Shown: positions 8,264 to 16,398 of the stretch, in pieces
Numbering within the stretch: position 1 is the first letter of the stretch
Layout: each line of letters begins with the position of its first letter
Source: Sphingobacteriia bacterium
GTDB taxonomy: Bacteria > Bacteroidota > Bacteroidia > Chitinophagales > Chitinophagaceae
Reading direction: 5' to 3'
Length of the DNA: 41,264 nucleotides
NCBI GenBank assembly: GCA_947452295.1
Contig: CANGCK010000028.1
Location: forward strand, 1-41,264
Position numbers and translations under genes: made by a program
The notes under the pieces: generated by a model
The model's input: the letters and a program-made list of their open reading frames with translations, nothing else
Database searches by the model: none
Told to the model about the DNA's origin: nothing

Positions 8264-9109
8264 TTATTTATTAAAAGCAATTACTTTTTGTGAAGATTGT
8301 CCCAGTCCATCAATTCCCAATTCCATCAGATCACCTGGTTTAAGATATACTTGTGGATTCATTCCCAAACCTACCCCTGCAGGTGTTCCTGTAGAAATAA
8401 TATCTCCGGGCAATAATGTCATGAAGCGACTAACATAGGAAACTAAAAATGGAATATTGAAAATTAAATTTGACGTTGTTCCATCTTGCATTTTAGTGCC
8501 ATTTACATTCAACCACAAACGTAGCTGATGTGGATTGGAAATTTCATCTTTAGTAACCAACCATGGCCCAATTGGGGCAAATGTATCACAACCTTTTCCT
8601 TTATCCCATGTACCACTTCTCTCTAATTGAAATTCACGCTCACTCACGTCATTATGTAAACAATATCCCATTACATAATCCATTGCATTTCCCTCTTCTA
8701 CATAAGATGCTTTTTTCCCAATTACAACAGCTAGCTCAACCTCCCAATCTGTTTTAACAGAATCTTTTGGTATCATTACCGCATCATTCGGTCCAACAAT
8801 TGCAGTAGTAGATTTCAAAAATATTACCGGTTCTGCCGGCGGAGTAGCACCAGTTTCTTTTGCATGATCAATATAATTCAATCCAATACAAACTATTTTT
8901 GATGGACGCTTAACAGGACAACCATACCGCACTACTTCAACTTCCGGCAATGTTTTAGTTGCTAATAAATTCTCCAGTACTTCGATCCCATTATTTTCAA
9001 AAAACGTTTCATCATAATCTGTTATCCATGTTGATACATCAAAACATTTATCATTAACTATCACACCAGGTTTTTCTCTACCTACTTCTCCAAATCGAAT
9101 TAATTTCAT
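8264..9109 (-). CDS. 2,4-diketo-3-deoxy-L-fuconate hydrolase (FAH family)
   Basis: Fumarylacetoacetate-hydrolase-family enzyme predicted to split 2,4-diketo-3-deoxy-L-fuconate into pyruvate and L-lactate, the last step of the non-phosphorylative fucose route. The catalytic FAH domain begins near KIVCIGLNYIDHAKETG. It shows the metal-binding EVELAVVIGK, then GYCLHNDVSEREFQ, GTWDKGKGCDTFAPIGPW and the terminal STGTPAGVGLG. The 281 aa length is typical. It lies 25 bp after the 2-keto-3-deoxyfuconate dehydrogenase gene and 17 bp before fucP. Substrate assignment rests on the operon and on strong resemblance to ureidoglycolate-lyase-like and diketo-fuconate hydrolases. Confidence 0.87.
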   Translation of the reverse strand: MKLIRFGEVGREKPGVIVNDKCFDVSTWITDYDETFFENNGIEVLENLLATKTLPEVEVVRYGCPVKRPSKIVCIGLNYIDHAKETGATPPAEPVIFLKSTTAIVGPNDAVMIPKDSVKTDWEVELAVVIGKKASYVEEGNAMDYVMGYCLHNDVSEREFQLERSGTWDKGKGCDTFAPIGPWLVTKDEISNPHQLRLWLNVNGTKMQDGTTSNLIFNIPFLVSYVSRFMTLLPGDIISTGTPAGVGLGMNPQVYLKPGDLMELGIDGLGQSSQKVIAFNK

Positions 9110-9134
9110 ACAGTATATTTTATATCATTTAATA

Positions 9135-9911
9135 TTAGTTATTTAATTTTATAAAGCCACCATCAATTGGATAATCACAACCCGTAATGAAACCGGCTTC
9201 GGCACTGCATAAATACAATGCCAAATGCGCGATTTCTTCGGGCTTACCCATTCTGCCAATAGGTTGACTCTTTGATAATTTCTCAAACACTTCTGTTTCT
9301 TTTCCTGGATAATTTTTTGCAATAAAACCTTCAACAAAAGGTGTATAAACCCTTGCCGGAGAGATACAATTACATCGAATATTGCTCGATAAATAATCTT
9401 TTGCAGTAGACAGCGTCATACCTAACACTGCCCCCTTACTCATACTATAGGCAAATCGATCTGCCAAGCCAACTGATGCGGCAATAGAACACATATTTAA
9501 TATCACTCCTTTTTGCTTTTCTTTCATAAAAGGAATTACTGCATGTAAACAATTGTATACACCTTTTACATTGATGTTGAAAATTCTGTAAAAATCTTCT
9601 TCTGTTGTATTTTCAGCATTGCCAATATGCGATACGCCCGCATTGTTCACCAAAATATCAATTCCAGAACGTTCTGCTAGCACTTGCTGAACAGCAGCTT
9701 CTACTTGTTGCTGATTTGATATATCTAATAAAATACTTTTAGCTGAGCCATTTGCAGCAGCAATCTCTGCAACCGTTTGTGCTGAACCCTTTTCATCGAT
9801 GTCGAATATATATACTACAGCTCCTTGCTTTGCAAAACAAGTAGCAATTGCACGACCAATTCCACTTCCGCCACCTGTTACTATTGTTGTTTGATTACTT
9901 AATTGAAACAT
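9135..9911 (-). CDS. 2-keto-3-deoxy-L-fuconate dehydrogenase (SDR)
   Basis: Short-chain dehydrogenase predicted to oxidise C4 of 2-keto-3-deoxy-L-fuconate. The cofactor motif TGGGSGIGRA lies near residues 12-21, with an acidic residue (D37) after the second strand that favours NAD+. NNAG is at 89-92, and the intact catalytic set is S142, Y155, K159 (AYSMSKGA). The end, GCDYPIDGGF, is normal for SDRs. It is a different subgroup from the other SDR of this operon, which lacks the Lys at the aligned position. It sits 40 bp after the dehydratase and 25 bp before the hydrolase, in pathway order. Confidence 0.87.
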   Translation of the reverse strand: MFQLSNQTTIVTGGGSGIGRAIATCFAKQGAVVYIFDIDEKGSAQTVAEIAAANGSAKSILLDISNQQQVEAAVQQVLAERSGIDILVNNAGVSHIGNAENTTEEDFYRIFNINVKGVYNCLHAVIPFMKEKQKGVILNMCSIAASVGLADRFAYSMSKGAVLGMTLSTAKDYLSSNIRCNCISPARVYTPFVEGFIAKNYPGKETEVFEKLSKSQPIGRMGKPEEIAHLALYLCSAEAGFITGCDYPIDGGFIKLNN

Positions 9912-9951
9912 AGTTGTTGTTGTTAATTACGTATATTTTTTTTGAGCATCA

Positions 9952-11604
9952 TTATAATGATACGCCACGTTTCCATGGAATAAAATCATCTTGATTTAAC
10001 AATACAGCTTTGGGAATAATTTCGCCACTCGCTGCAAGAATCACATACTCCAATATCTCCTCCCCCATTTGTTCTATACTTTTTTCACCTTCAATAATCC
10101 CACCAGTATCTATATCGATAATGTCACTCATTTTCTTAGCAAGCTTAGTATTGGTGGATATCTTAATAACTGGACAAACCGGATTACCAGTAGGTGTACC
10201 CAATCCTGTTGTGAAAAGTATCAACGTAGCTCCACTCGCAGCTTTGCCAGTTGTTGCCTCCACGTCGTTTCCGGGTGTACAAACTAAATTTAATCCCGGC
10301 TTAATGGCAGGTTCTGTATAATCTAACACATCTGTAACTGGGGAAGTGCCTCCTTTCTTACAAGCGCCTGTGCTTTTAATCGCATCTGTAATTAACCCAT
10401 CTTTGATATTTCCAGGAGATGGATTCATATGAAAACCTGATCCTACTGCCAATGCTTCATTATTATAATCAGTCATTAATCGAATGAACTTTTGTGCCAC
10501 GGGTTCATTCACCGACCGATCTATTAAATCCTGTTCTGCACCACACAATTCCGGGAACTCTGCCAACAATATTTTACCGCCTAATCCTACAACTAAATCA
10601 GCACAATGCCCTACTGCTGGATTGGCAGATATACCACTAAACCCATCACTTCCCCCACACTTTACACCAATTGTTAGCGCACTTAAAGGAGCATCGCTCC
10701 GCTCTATTTTATTCACCTCTATTAGTTGAAGAAATGTTTGTTGAATGGCACTTGCAACTAATTGAGATTCACTAATACTTTGTTGTTGTTCGAAAATTAA
10801 GAGTGGTTTATTAAAAGATGGATTCCGCTCATGTAAATATTGCTTAAAATCATTTACTTGTAAATGCTGACAACCAAGGCTCAATACGGTAATCCCCGCC
10901 ACATTTGGATGATCTGCATACGCTGCTAATAATTTACCCAATGTAATGGCATCCTGGCGTGTACCTCCACATCCACCCTGGTGATTTAAAAATTTAATGC
11001 CATCAATATTTTTAAACACTCTATTCAATTGAGGTGCTGAAATATTTGGTAAAAAATCAATTTTACCAACATCCTTCCCCTCCTTAAAAGCCGCTACTAA
11101 TTCATGCGTATATGCATTGTATTTCTCGGTATTTGCATACCCCAATTCATTGTGCAATGCTTCCTTAATTACTTCTAAATTTCTATTTTCACAAAATACA
11201 GTTGGAATAAATAACCAATAATTTGCAGTACCTACCCTGCCATCACTTCTATGATAGCCCTTAAATGAACGTTGTTCATATTTTGTAACATCTGGAGCAT
11301 TCCATGTATAATTTGCGCCTTTGTATTTAAATGGATCAGTTGCATGATGGGTATTCTGTACTGTCATCAAACTACCCGATTCAACAGCAACAGCAGTAGT
11401 TCCAACAGTAACACCATACATTATTATAACTGATCCCGGTAATAAATTCTGTAAAAATATTTTATGCTTTGCTGGAATGTCTTCTACAAGACTTATTGAT
11501 GTATTATTCCAAGAAACAGTATCCCCTTTTTGTAAATCTTTTAATGCAACCAATACATTATCGTTTACATCTACTTTTAATACTTTTTGTTGTATAGCAC
11601 TCAT
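9952..11604 (-). CDS. UxaA-family sugar-acid dehydratase (probable L-fuconate dehydratase)
   Basis: Altronate-dehydratase-family enzyme, about 550 aa. An N-terminal SAF-like domain (about residues 1-95, ending near MTVQNTHHATDP) is followed by the large UxaA domain with YHRSDGRVGTANYW, NHQGGCGGTRQDA, GVKCGGSDGFSGISANPAVG and a C-terminal GGTSPVTDVLDY. In this operon the only reaction otherwise missing is dehydration of L-fuconate to 2-keto-3-deoxy-L-fuconate, so that role is inferred. Well-studied Xanthomonas-type pathways use an enolase-superfamily dehydratase instead. I chose the ATG at 11604 (MSAIQQ); a second in-frame ATG lies two codons upstream at 11610. It is the first gene of the operon, next to the divergent regulator. 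Confidence 0.85.
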   Translation of the reverse strand: MSAIQQKVLKVDVNDNVLVALKDLQKGDTVSWNNTSISLVEDIPAKHKIFLQNLLPGSVIIMYGVTVGTTAVAVESGSLMTVQNTHHATDPFKYKGANYTWNAPDVTKYEQRSFKGYHRSDGRVGTANYWLFIPTVFCENRNLEVIKEALHNELGYANTEKYNAYTHELVAAFKEGKDVGKIDFLPNISAPQLNRVFKNIDGIKFLNHQGGCGGTRQDAITLGKLLAAYADHPNVAGITVLSLGCQHLQVNDFKQYLHERNPSFNKPLLIFEQQQSISESQLVASAIQQTFLQLIEVNKIERSDAPLSALTIGVKCGGSDGFSGISANPAVGHCADLVVGLGGKILLAEFPELCGAEQDLIDRSVNEPVAQKFIRLMTDYNNEALAVGSGFHMNPSPGNIKDGLITDAIKSTGACKKGGTSPVTDVLDYTEPAIKPGLNLVCTPGNDVEATTGKAASGATLILFTTGLGTPTGNPVCPVIKISTNTKLAKKMSDIIDIDTGGIIEGEKSIEQMGEEILEYVILAASGEIIPKAVLLNQDDFIPWKRGVSL

Positions 11605-11652
11605 ATACATTTATTAATTACCTATTCTATAGATAAACCAATGAATTAAATA

Positions 11653-11695
11653 CTATTTGCAAGTCAACAAGCATACACAACAAATAGCAAGTCAA
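11653..11695. promoter_or_regulatory. Candidate operator between the fucose operon and the AraC-type regulator
   Basis: GCAAGTCAA occurs twice in direct orientation, at 11659-11667 and 11687-11695, 28 bp apart. Its flanks are also inverted: CTATTTG at 11653-11659 and CAAATAG at 11681-11687. Paired half-sites of this sort upstream of a divergent AraC-type gene are plausible binding sites. No experimental support; the call rests on the repeat and its location. Confidence 0.5.
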
Positions 11696-11728
11696 TCGAA
11701 ATTGAAGATAACCAATATCCAATTCCAT

Positions 11729-11736
11729 TAGCTTTG
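11729..11736 (+). promoter_or_regulatory. Candidate -7 promoter element of the AraC-type regulator
   Basis: TAGCTTTG matches the Bacteroidota TAnnTTTG element, 73 bp before the ATG at 11810. No equally good match was found reading toward the fucose operon, consistent with that promoter depending on an activator. Confidence 0.45.
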
Positions 11737-11809
11737 CATTATTAGCATAATATTAAACTATATTGGCATTTTTTATTCTTTTTTAGCTATTTTGTGTAAA
11801 ATAAACACA

Positions 11810-12688
11810 ATGAATCCGCATTTACTGAAGGTTATTCCTACTCCCAACTACAGCTTTAGTATTCGGCAAGATATTGTTCCCTATTTTTATAACCGATGGC
11901 ATTTTCATCCTGAAGTTGAATTATTGCATGTACAAAAAGGAACTGGTATTCAATTTATGGGAGATGCTATTCATCGATTTAAAAAAGATGATGTAATATT
12001 AGTTGGGGCCAATCTACCTCATTACTGGCGATGCGATGAACAATATTTTCAAAAAAAATCAACAATCAAAGCACAAGCAACAGTTGTACATTTCAAAGAA
12101 GATTTTTGGGGCAATGTTTTTTTAGATTTACCCGAAAATAAAAAAATAAAATCTTTGTTATTACAAGCAAGAAGAGGCATTAGCATTACAGGCAGTACTA
12201 AACAATTTGTAATTAATAAATTACAAGAGATGTTATTAGCAGTTGAATCAGAAAGAATCATACTATTGTTACATATTTTACAGAAAATTGCTGACGCAAA
12301 AAATCGAAAACTAATTTCTTCATCTGGTTTCGAACCAAATATAGAAGAGAAAGTAACCGAACGGATTAACGCTATATATAATTTTTCCCTTCAACATTTC
12401 AAAGAAAAAATAAGCTTAAAAAAAATTGCTGAAGTTTCAAATATAAGCCCTAATTCATTTTGCAGGTATTTTAAAATGCATACAAGAAAAACGTATAATT
12501 TGTTTTTACAAGAATTAAGAATAGGATATGCCAGTAAATTATTAATTGAAAACAAATTAAACATAACACAAATAATTTTTGAATGTGGATTCAATAACGC
12601 TACCAATTTTTATAAATCATTTAAACGAATCAATGGAAAAACGCCTTTTGAATACCAAAAAGAATTCATGAATCACCCAATGAGTTAA
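11810..12688 (+). CDS. AraC-family transcriptional regulator, probable regulator of the fucose operon
   Basis: Cytoplasmic DNA-binding regulator, about 292 aa. The N-terminal half is a cupin-like sensor (YFYNRWHFHPEVELLHVQKG, then RFKKDDVILVGANLPHYW). The C-terminal half holds the two helix-turn-helix units of AraC proteins: SLKKIAEVSNISPNSFCRYF, then ITQIIFECGFNNATNFYKSF and the closing KTPFEYQKE. A TTG at 11792 extends the frame, but the ATG at 11810 (MNPHLLK) is preferred. It is transcribed away from the fucose operon with about 200 bp between starts, so activation by fucose or a pathway intermediate is likely by context. Confidence 0.9.
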   Translation: MNPHLLKVIPTPNYSFSIRQDIVPYFYNRWHFHPEVELLHVQKGTGIQFMGDAIHRFKKDDVILVGANLPHYWRCDEQYFQKKSTIKAQATVVHFKEDFWGNVFLDLPENKKIKSLLLQARRGISITGSTKQFVINKLQEMLLAVESERIILLLHILQKIADAKNRKLISSSGFEPNIEEKVTERINAIYNFSLQHFKEKISLKKIAEVSNISPNSFCRYFKMHTRKTYNLFLQELRIGYASKLLIENKLNITQIIFECGFNNATNFYKSFKRINGKTPFEYQKEFMNHPMS

Positions 12689-12783
12689 TCCATTATTTTC
12701 AATTGATTTTTATACCTTGTGATAACTTAAAAAACCTTTAATTAAACATATAAACGCTTTATTTGATCAATTTTAACCAAAAT

Positions 12784-13866
12784 ATGAATCCACAGGGTAC
12801 ATCTGATTTACCTTCAAAAAAGAAGCCCATCTACCCTATTAAAGATGATTTAAGGAATTATTTAGTTAAGTATGGTAGAGAAGTAAAACTTCCTTTTGGT
12901 TATAAAGATTTGAAACGTTTCACGTATACGATTCCGCTTAAAGATAAAAATGGCCATGATACAGCTTGGGAAAAAGTATCCTATGACATGCAAGAATGGT
13001 CTTTCCTAAGAGATTGTTTAGTGAAAGTTTATGCAATCTTAAAAACAGAAGGAGATATGAGCTATATTGATCACTTAGATGTAGCAAGAATTGATTTTTG
13101 TTTCTTCGGCAATAGCCAACCATTTCGAATTAGAATCATTAATAAATTCAATGACAATTACGATCACTATTATATTAAACAAGCCGATGCCAGCAGAGTG
13201 TATGGATTAGAACTTGAGCACATGCTATCTCCCAATAGAATGGTATATTTTACCTGCAAAGACACTTTAATTGAAGAACATATCCCCGGTATTCCCGGCG
13301 ACATATTTATTGCAGAACACCTAAATGACCCTCATACCAATCAAATTAGACTAGCCAAAGAATTTGTAAAATTCAATGAAAGATGTTTTGTGCATTTATT
13401 AGGAGACATGCGCGCTTATAATTTTGTGGTTAATATTACTCCAGATATCGAAGATTATCAATACCGAATCAGAGCTATTGATTTTGATCAACAATCGTAT
13501 GAAGGAAGAAAAAATTTATACCTGCCGCAATTTTTTAAAGAAAATCAACCACTGGTTAATGTAGTATCTAAACACCTGAATCCAAAATCAATTGAACAAT
13601 ACCAAGCAGAAGAAAAAACAATGATGACATTTCGATTGGTTTCATCCAGGTATAGAATCATGGAATTATTAGATATTATGGATGATGATGATATTTCTAA
13701 ACCCGAAAAAATTTTACAACTAAAAGAATCACTGGCTTTACATTTTAACAACAGCCATTATTTAAAAGCAAAAACGATGGGTCAATTGCTAAAAACCCAT
13801 TTAAAACAATCGTTAAGAAAATTACTTAAACAAGTAACCAAAACCAAAAATAAAATAGCCGATTAG
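12784..13866 (+). CDS. Unknown protein with kinase-like motif order
   Basis: 360 aa from the ATG at 12784 (a TTG at 12763 is less likely); no signal peptide or membrane segment. I do not recognise a named family. The order of motifs resembles a protein-kinase-like fold: a strand pair ending in DHYYIKQAD with a candidate ATP-binding Lys, then a helix with Glu (YGLELEHML), a hinge-like IEEHIPGIPGD, a catalytic-loop-like LLGDMRAYNFVV (G-D-x5-N), and RAIDFDQQ in the place of DFG. A Lys-rich C-terminal tail follows (LKQSLRKLLKQVTK). The stop overlaps by four bases with the stop of the convergent phosphopantetheinyl transferase gene. The function of the kinase-like domain is inference only. Confidence 0.75.
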   Translation: MNPQGTSDLPSKKKPIYPIKDDLRNYLVKYGREVKLPFGYKDLKRFTYTIPLKDKNGHDTAWEKVSYDMQEWSFLRDCLVKVYAILKTEGDMSYIDHLDVARIDFCFFGNSQPFRIRIINKFNDNYDHYYIKQADASRVYGLELEHMLSPNRMVYFTCKDTLIEEHIPGIPGDIFIAEHLNDPHTNQIRLAKEFVKFNERCFVHLLGDMRAYNFVVNITPDIEDYQYRIRAIDFDQQSYEGRKNLYLPQFFKENQPLVNVVSKHLNPKSIEQYQAEEKTMMTFRLVSSRYRIMELLDIMDDDDISKPEKILQLKESLALHFNNSHYLKAKTMGQLLKTHLKQSLRKLLKQVTKTKNKIAD

Positions 13867-14498
13867 TTGAATGCCGATTCAACCCAAACCAAACTTAGTT
13901 CATCGGTTGTTCTGTAATTTAATGTAAGTGGCATTGTCAGATCGTTGTGTATAAAATCGGCATTGATGATTCCTTCAGATTTACAACTAAATGGTCGAGT
14001 TTGTAATACTTCTTTAAAACTAATATCCCCACTTCCCCACCATTTGTACATTGCTTCTTTGGCACTCCACAATACGGTTAATTGTTTAATTAACGTATTT
14101 CGATTCAATTCTGCTAAAAACAACAACTCTTTTTCATTTAAAAATTTATGCTGAATTTTCAACACCCTTTCAGTGATGGTTTCAACATCCACCCCCACAC
14201 TATTTGTTTTACTTACAATTGCCGCTGCATAATTGGTGCAATGTGAAATAGAAAAATGATATTGTTGATGAAGCAATACAGGCTTACGAGTGGGCAATAT
14301 TACAATATCAGTAATCGGAAAATCAGGAAACAAAAATGTCAATAAAAACCTTCCAGCCAAATGCTGCAACTGCTTTACAGGATGGCTTATCGGCAATGGG
14401 ATGACCCCATTTTGCTGGAAAAATGCTACATCTTCATCAATTTTCCAAACCGCCAATTTTGTATTAGGTGAAATGTCTTGTTGTAATATTAAAGGCAC
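13863..14498 (-). CDS. 4'-phosphopantetheinyl transferase superfamily protein
   Basis: Sfp/AcpT-type enzyme of 211 aa that transfers phosphopantetheine from CoA to a carrier-protein serine. The family pattern is clear: YHFSISHC near residue 83, SVGVDVETI near 113-121 (the Mg-binding D-x-E), and LWSAKEAMYKWWG, the W-x-x-KEA-x-x-K signature. The start is GTG at 14498, as no ATG exists nearby. It may be the only such enzyme and then act on fatty-acid ACP, or serve a secondary-metabolite synthase; the context does not decide. Its 3' end overlaps the opposing gene by four bases. Confidence 0.9.
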   Translation of the reverse strand: MPLILQQDISPNTKLAVWKIDEDVAFFQQNGVIPLPISHPVKQLQHLAGRFLLTFLFPDFPITDIVILPTRKPVLLHQQYHFSISHCTNYAAAIVSKTNSVGVDVETITERVLKIQHKFLNEKELLFLAELNRNTLIKQLTVLWSAKEAMYKWWGSGDISFKEVLQTRPFSCKSEGIINADFIHNDLTMPLTLNYRTTDELSLVWVESAFN

Positions 14499-14540
14499 TT
14501 TACAATTATTGTTTTAAAAATATTGTTCTTGTTTAATTCA

Positions 14541-14603
14541 TTATCCATTATCCTTTATCCTTTATCAATTAATAATTGTCAATTAATAATTGTCAATTAT
14601 TAA
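14541..14603. repeat. Heptamer tandem array (TTATCAA-like)
   Basis: Nine consecutive heptamers run from 14541: TTATCCA, TTATCCT (twice), TTATCAA, TTAATAA, TTGTCAA, TTAATAA, TTGTCAA, TTATTAA. They lie between the divergent phosphopantetheinyl transferase and dcd genes. A purer array of the same heptamer lies at 31794-31849. A -7-like TACCTTGC (one mismatch, 14605-14612) follows directly and may drive dcd. Confidence 0.8.
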
Positions 14604-14642
14604 TTACCTTGCGGTAACATTTTAACTGTAAAAGTACTCAAT

Positions 14643-15179
14643 ATGATTTTAAGTGATTTGCGTATTTTAGAAGAAATCGAAAAAGGCACGATTAAAATTG
14701 AACCATTCAATCGTGCCGATTTAGGTAGCAACAGCTATGATGTACATTTGGGTAAGTGGTTAGCCACCTATACAGATGCCATATTAGATGCAAAAAGTCA
14801 CAATAAAATAGCATATTTCGAAATACCGGAAGATGGTTTTGTATTGGAACCATCTGGGTTTTATTTGGGAGTAACCATGGAGTATACCGAAACACATGCC
14901 CATGTACCCTTTTTAGAAGGGAAATCTTCTACTGGTCGCTTAGGTATTGATATTCATGCAACTGCTGGCAAGGGTGATGTGGGCTTTTGCGGGAATTGGA
15001 CACTTGAAATATCTTGCAAACAGCCAGTAAGAGTATATACTGGAATGCCAATTGGGCAACTCATTTATTTTCCGGTTGATGGCGAAATAGCCATAAAATA
15101 CAATCAAAAATCAAATGCAAAGTATAGCGGTCAACCCAATAAGCCAATAGAAAGTATGATGTGGAAAAATAAGTTTTAA
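14643..15179 (+). CDS. dcd: dCTP deaminase
   Basis: Trimeric Dcd/dUTPase-fold enzyme, 178 aa, converting dCTP to dUTP for dTMP synthesis. Typical motifs are MILSDLRILEEIEKG, then NRADLGSNSYDVHLG, EGKSSTGRLGI with the conserved Ser/Arg substrate residues, ATAGKGDVGFCGNWTLEI holding the catalytic-Glu region, and the C-terminal KYSGQ. It is not clear whether it is mono-functional or the bifunctional deaminase/dUTPase. The start follows a 14-nt AT-rich stretch with no clear Shine-Dalgarno sequence, usual for this phylum. Its stop overlaps the stop of the convergent DUF3810 gene by four bases. Confidence 0.93.
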   Translation: MILSDLRILEEIEKGTIKIEPFNRADLGSNSYDVHLGKWLATYTDAILDAKSHNKIAYFEIPEDGFVLEPSGFYLGVTMEYTETHAHVPFLEGKSSTGRLGIDIHATAGKGDVGFCGNWTLEISCKQPVRVYTGMPIGQLIYFPVDGEIAIKYNQKSNAKYSGQPNKPIESMMWKNKF

Positions 15180-16288
15180 AGCTTCCCTTTGCTTTCTTTA
15201 TAGGCAATTAACCAAGCCAACACTTCATTGTAGCTCGCAATTCCTTCAACTTGTTGATTTAATTTCAAAAATTGGTCATATAAATTTGCGCTAACCGGAG
15301 CGAATCTATTTTGTCTTTGCTTGAAAAACTGTTTTATTGCTTTTCGATCTTGTTGTACAAGTGGATCGATGTGCAACTTGTTATAAAGCATCGCTGCTTT
15401 AAATTGGCTATAACTGTTCTCTTTTGCGTACAAAAAGTATTCTTCTCCCATCGCATAATTCAATAATTCAAGGTAAACAGAATAATTAAAATATACATTG
15501 GTTGATTGAGATGCGGCTAAATAGCCTACGAAATTAGCTTCACGCTCACTTGCATAACCAAGTTGGTGCGCAATTTCATGGCATACAATAAATGGTAATA
15601 GTATATGGGGAACATCGGTACGAACTTGAGCCTCACCGGTAAATGGATTATAGTAACCAGTAAATCCAATGTAATCTGCCAACCAGTTAAATTCGGTACT
15701 TTTTAAAGAAGTTGGTTGATATTGAAAAAAAACATACTTCGAGCTAATGGTTAAATAGGCTTTAGCAGCTTCATCAAAAACAAATTCCTTAGGCAACTCC
15801 TTTAATGAACTGTCGTTCAGTTTTCGTCTACATTCATTGGTTTTATATATTAAGTACTTTTTTAAATCAGTTATTTGCAATACCGAATAAGTATTTAACT
15901 TAATATGTATTTGATTTGAAATGCCTTGCCGATGATAATTTAATCCCCAACAAAGATTAAAAAAAATATACCCCCAACTCAAAAAACGAATCAGTCTACA
16001 TAAATATTGAATGAAATATGCGAAACGAATCTTCTTTCTGTTGAAGCTAACTATTAACAATCGAATCAATAATAGCGAAACAACAAAATACACAACATCT
16101 CCAACACTAAAACTTATCCAACCAAAACAAAAACGCAGTAGTTTCGACCAAAGTGGATAAAATAAAACTGAATAATAATTTTCCACAAATCCAGGAAAAT
16201 GGCCTACAAAAAAGATCAAAAAAGCCAAAATCACAACTAAAATGGTCTTTTTTATACTATTTTCATCAATAATTACGGAGATTGCCAT
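15176..16288 (-). CDS. DUF3810 family membrane protein with zinc-peptidase motif
   Basis: About 370 aa from the ATG at 16288 (the frame extends to 16354 but the upstream part looks non-coding). Three hydrophobic segments occupy the first ~110 residues. A soluble domain then carries ICHEIAHQLGYASEREANF, a gluzincin-like HExxH with a downstream Glu. NPFTGEAQVRTD precedes it, as in DUF3810 proteins. A membrane-anchored metallopeptidase is therefore likely, though the substrate is unknown. It stands alone on this strand between dcd (convergent, 4-bp overlap) and the divergent DUF177 gene. Confidence 0.85.
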   Translation of the reverse strand: MAISVIIDENSIKKTILVVILAFLIFFVGHFPGFVENYYSVLFYPLWSKLLRFCFGWISFSVGDVVYFVVSLLLIRLLIVSFNRKKIRFAYFIQYLCRLIRFLSWGYIFFNLCWGLNYHRQGISNQIHIKLNTYSVLQITDLKKYLIYKTNECRRKLNDSSLKELPKEFVFDEAAKAYLTISSKYVFFQYQPTSLKSTEFNWLADYIGFTGYYNPFTGEAQVRTDVPHILLPFIVCHEIAHQLGYASEREANFVGYLAASQSTNVYFNYSVYLELLNYAMGEEYFLYAKENSYSQFKAAMLYNKLHIDPLVQQDRKAIKQFFKQRQNRFAPVSANLYDQFLKLNQQVEGIASYNEVLAWLIAYKESKGKL

Positions 16289-16346
16289 ATCATTTTGCCT
16301 GTAAATGAACGGTAAAAATAAGCTTATAAAGTTCTTTTTACAATGC

Positions 16347-16378
16347 TTTGGCAAATTGAGGTGATTATTCTACCTTTG
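16347..16378 (+). promoter_or_regulatory. Bacteroidota-type promoter of the DUF177-rpmF-plsX unit
   Basis: TTTG at 16347-16350 and TACCTTTG at 16371-16378 are separated by 20 nt and match the -33/-7 consensus (TTTG ... TAnnTTTG). The ATG follows 20 nt later. Confidence 0.8.
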
Positions 16379-16398
16379 CAAACCCTTAAAATGTGGAT

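Noticed and set aside
14541..14603. Origin of replication (iteron-like repeats)
   Set aside because: The repeats are 7-bp AT-rich units without DnaA boxes or a replication gene nearby, and a similar array lies between infC and rpmI.
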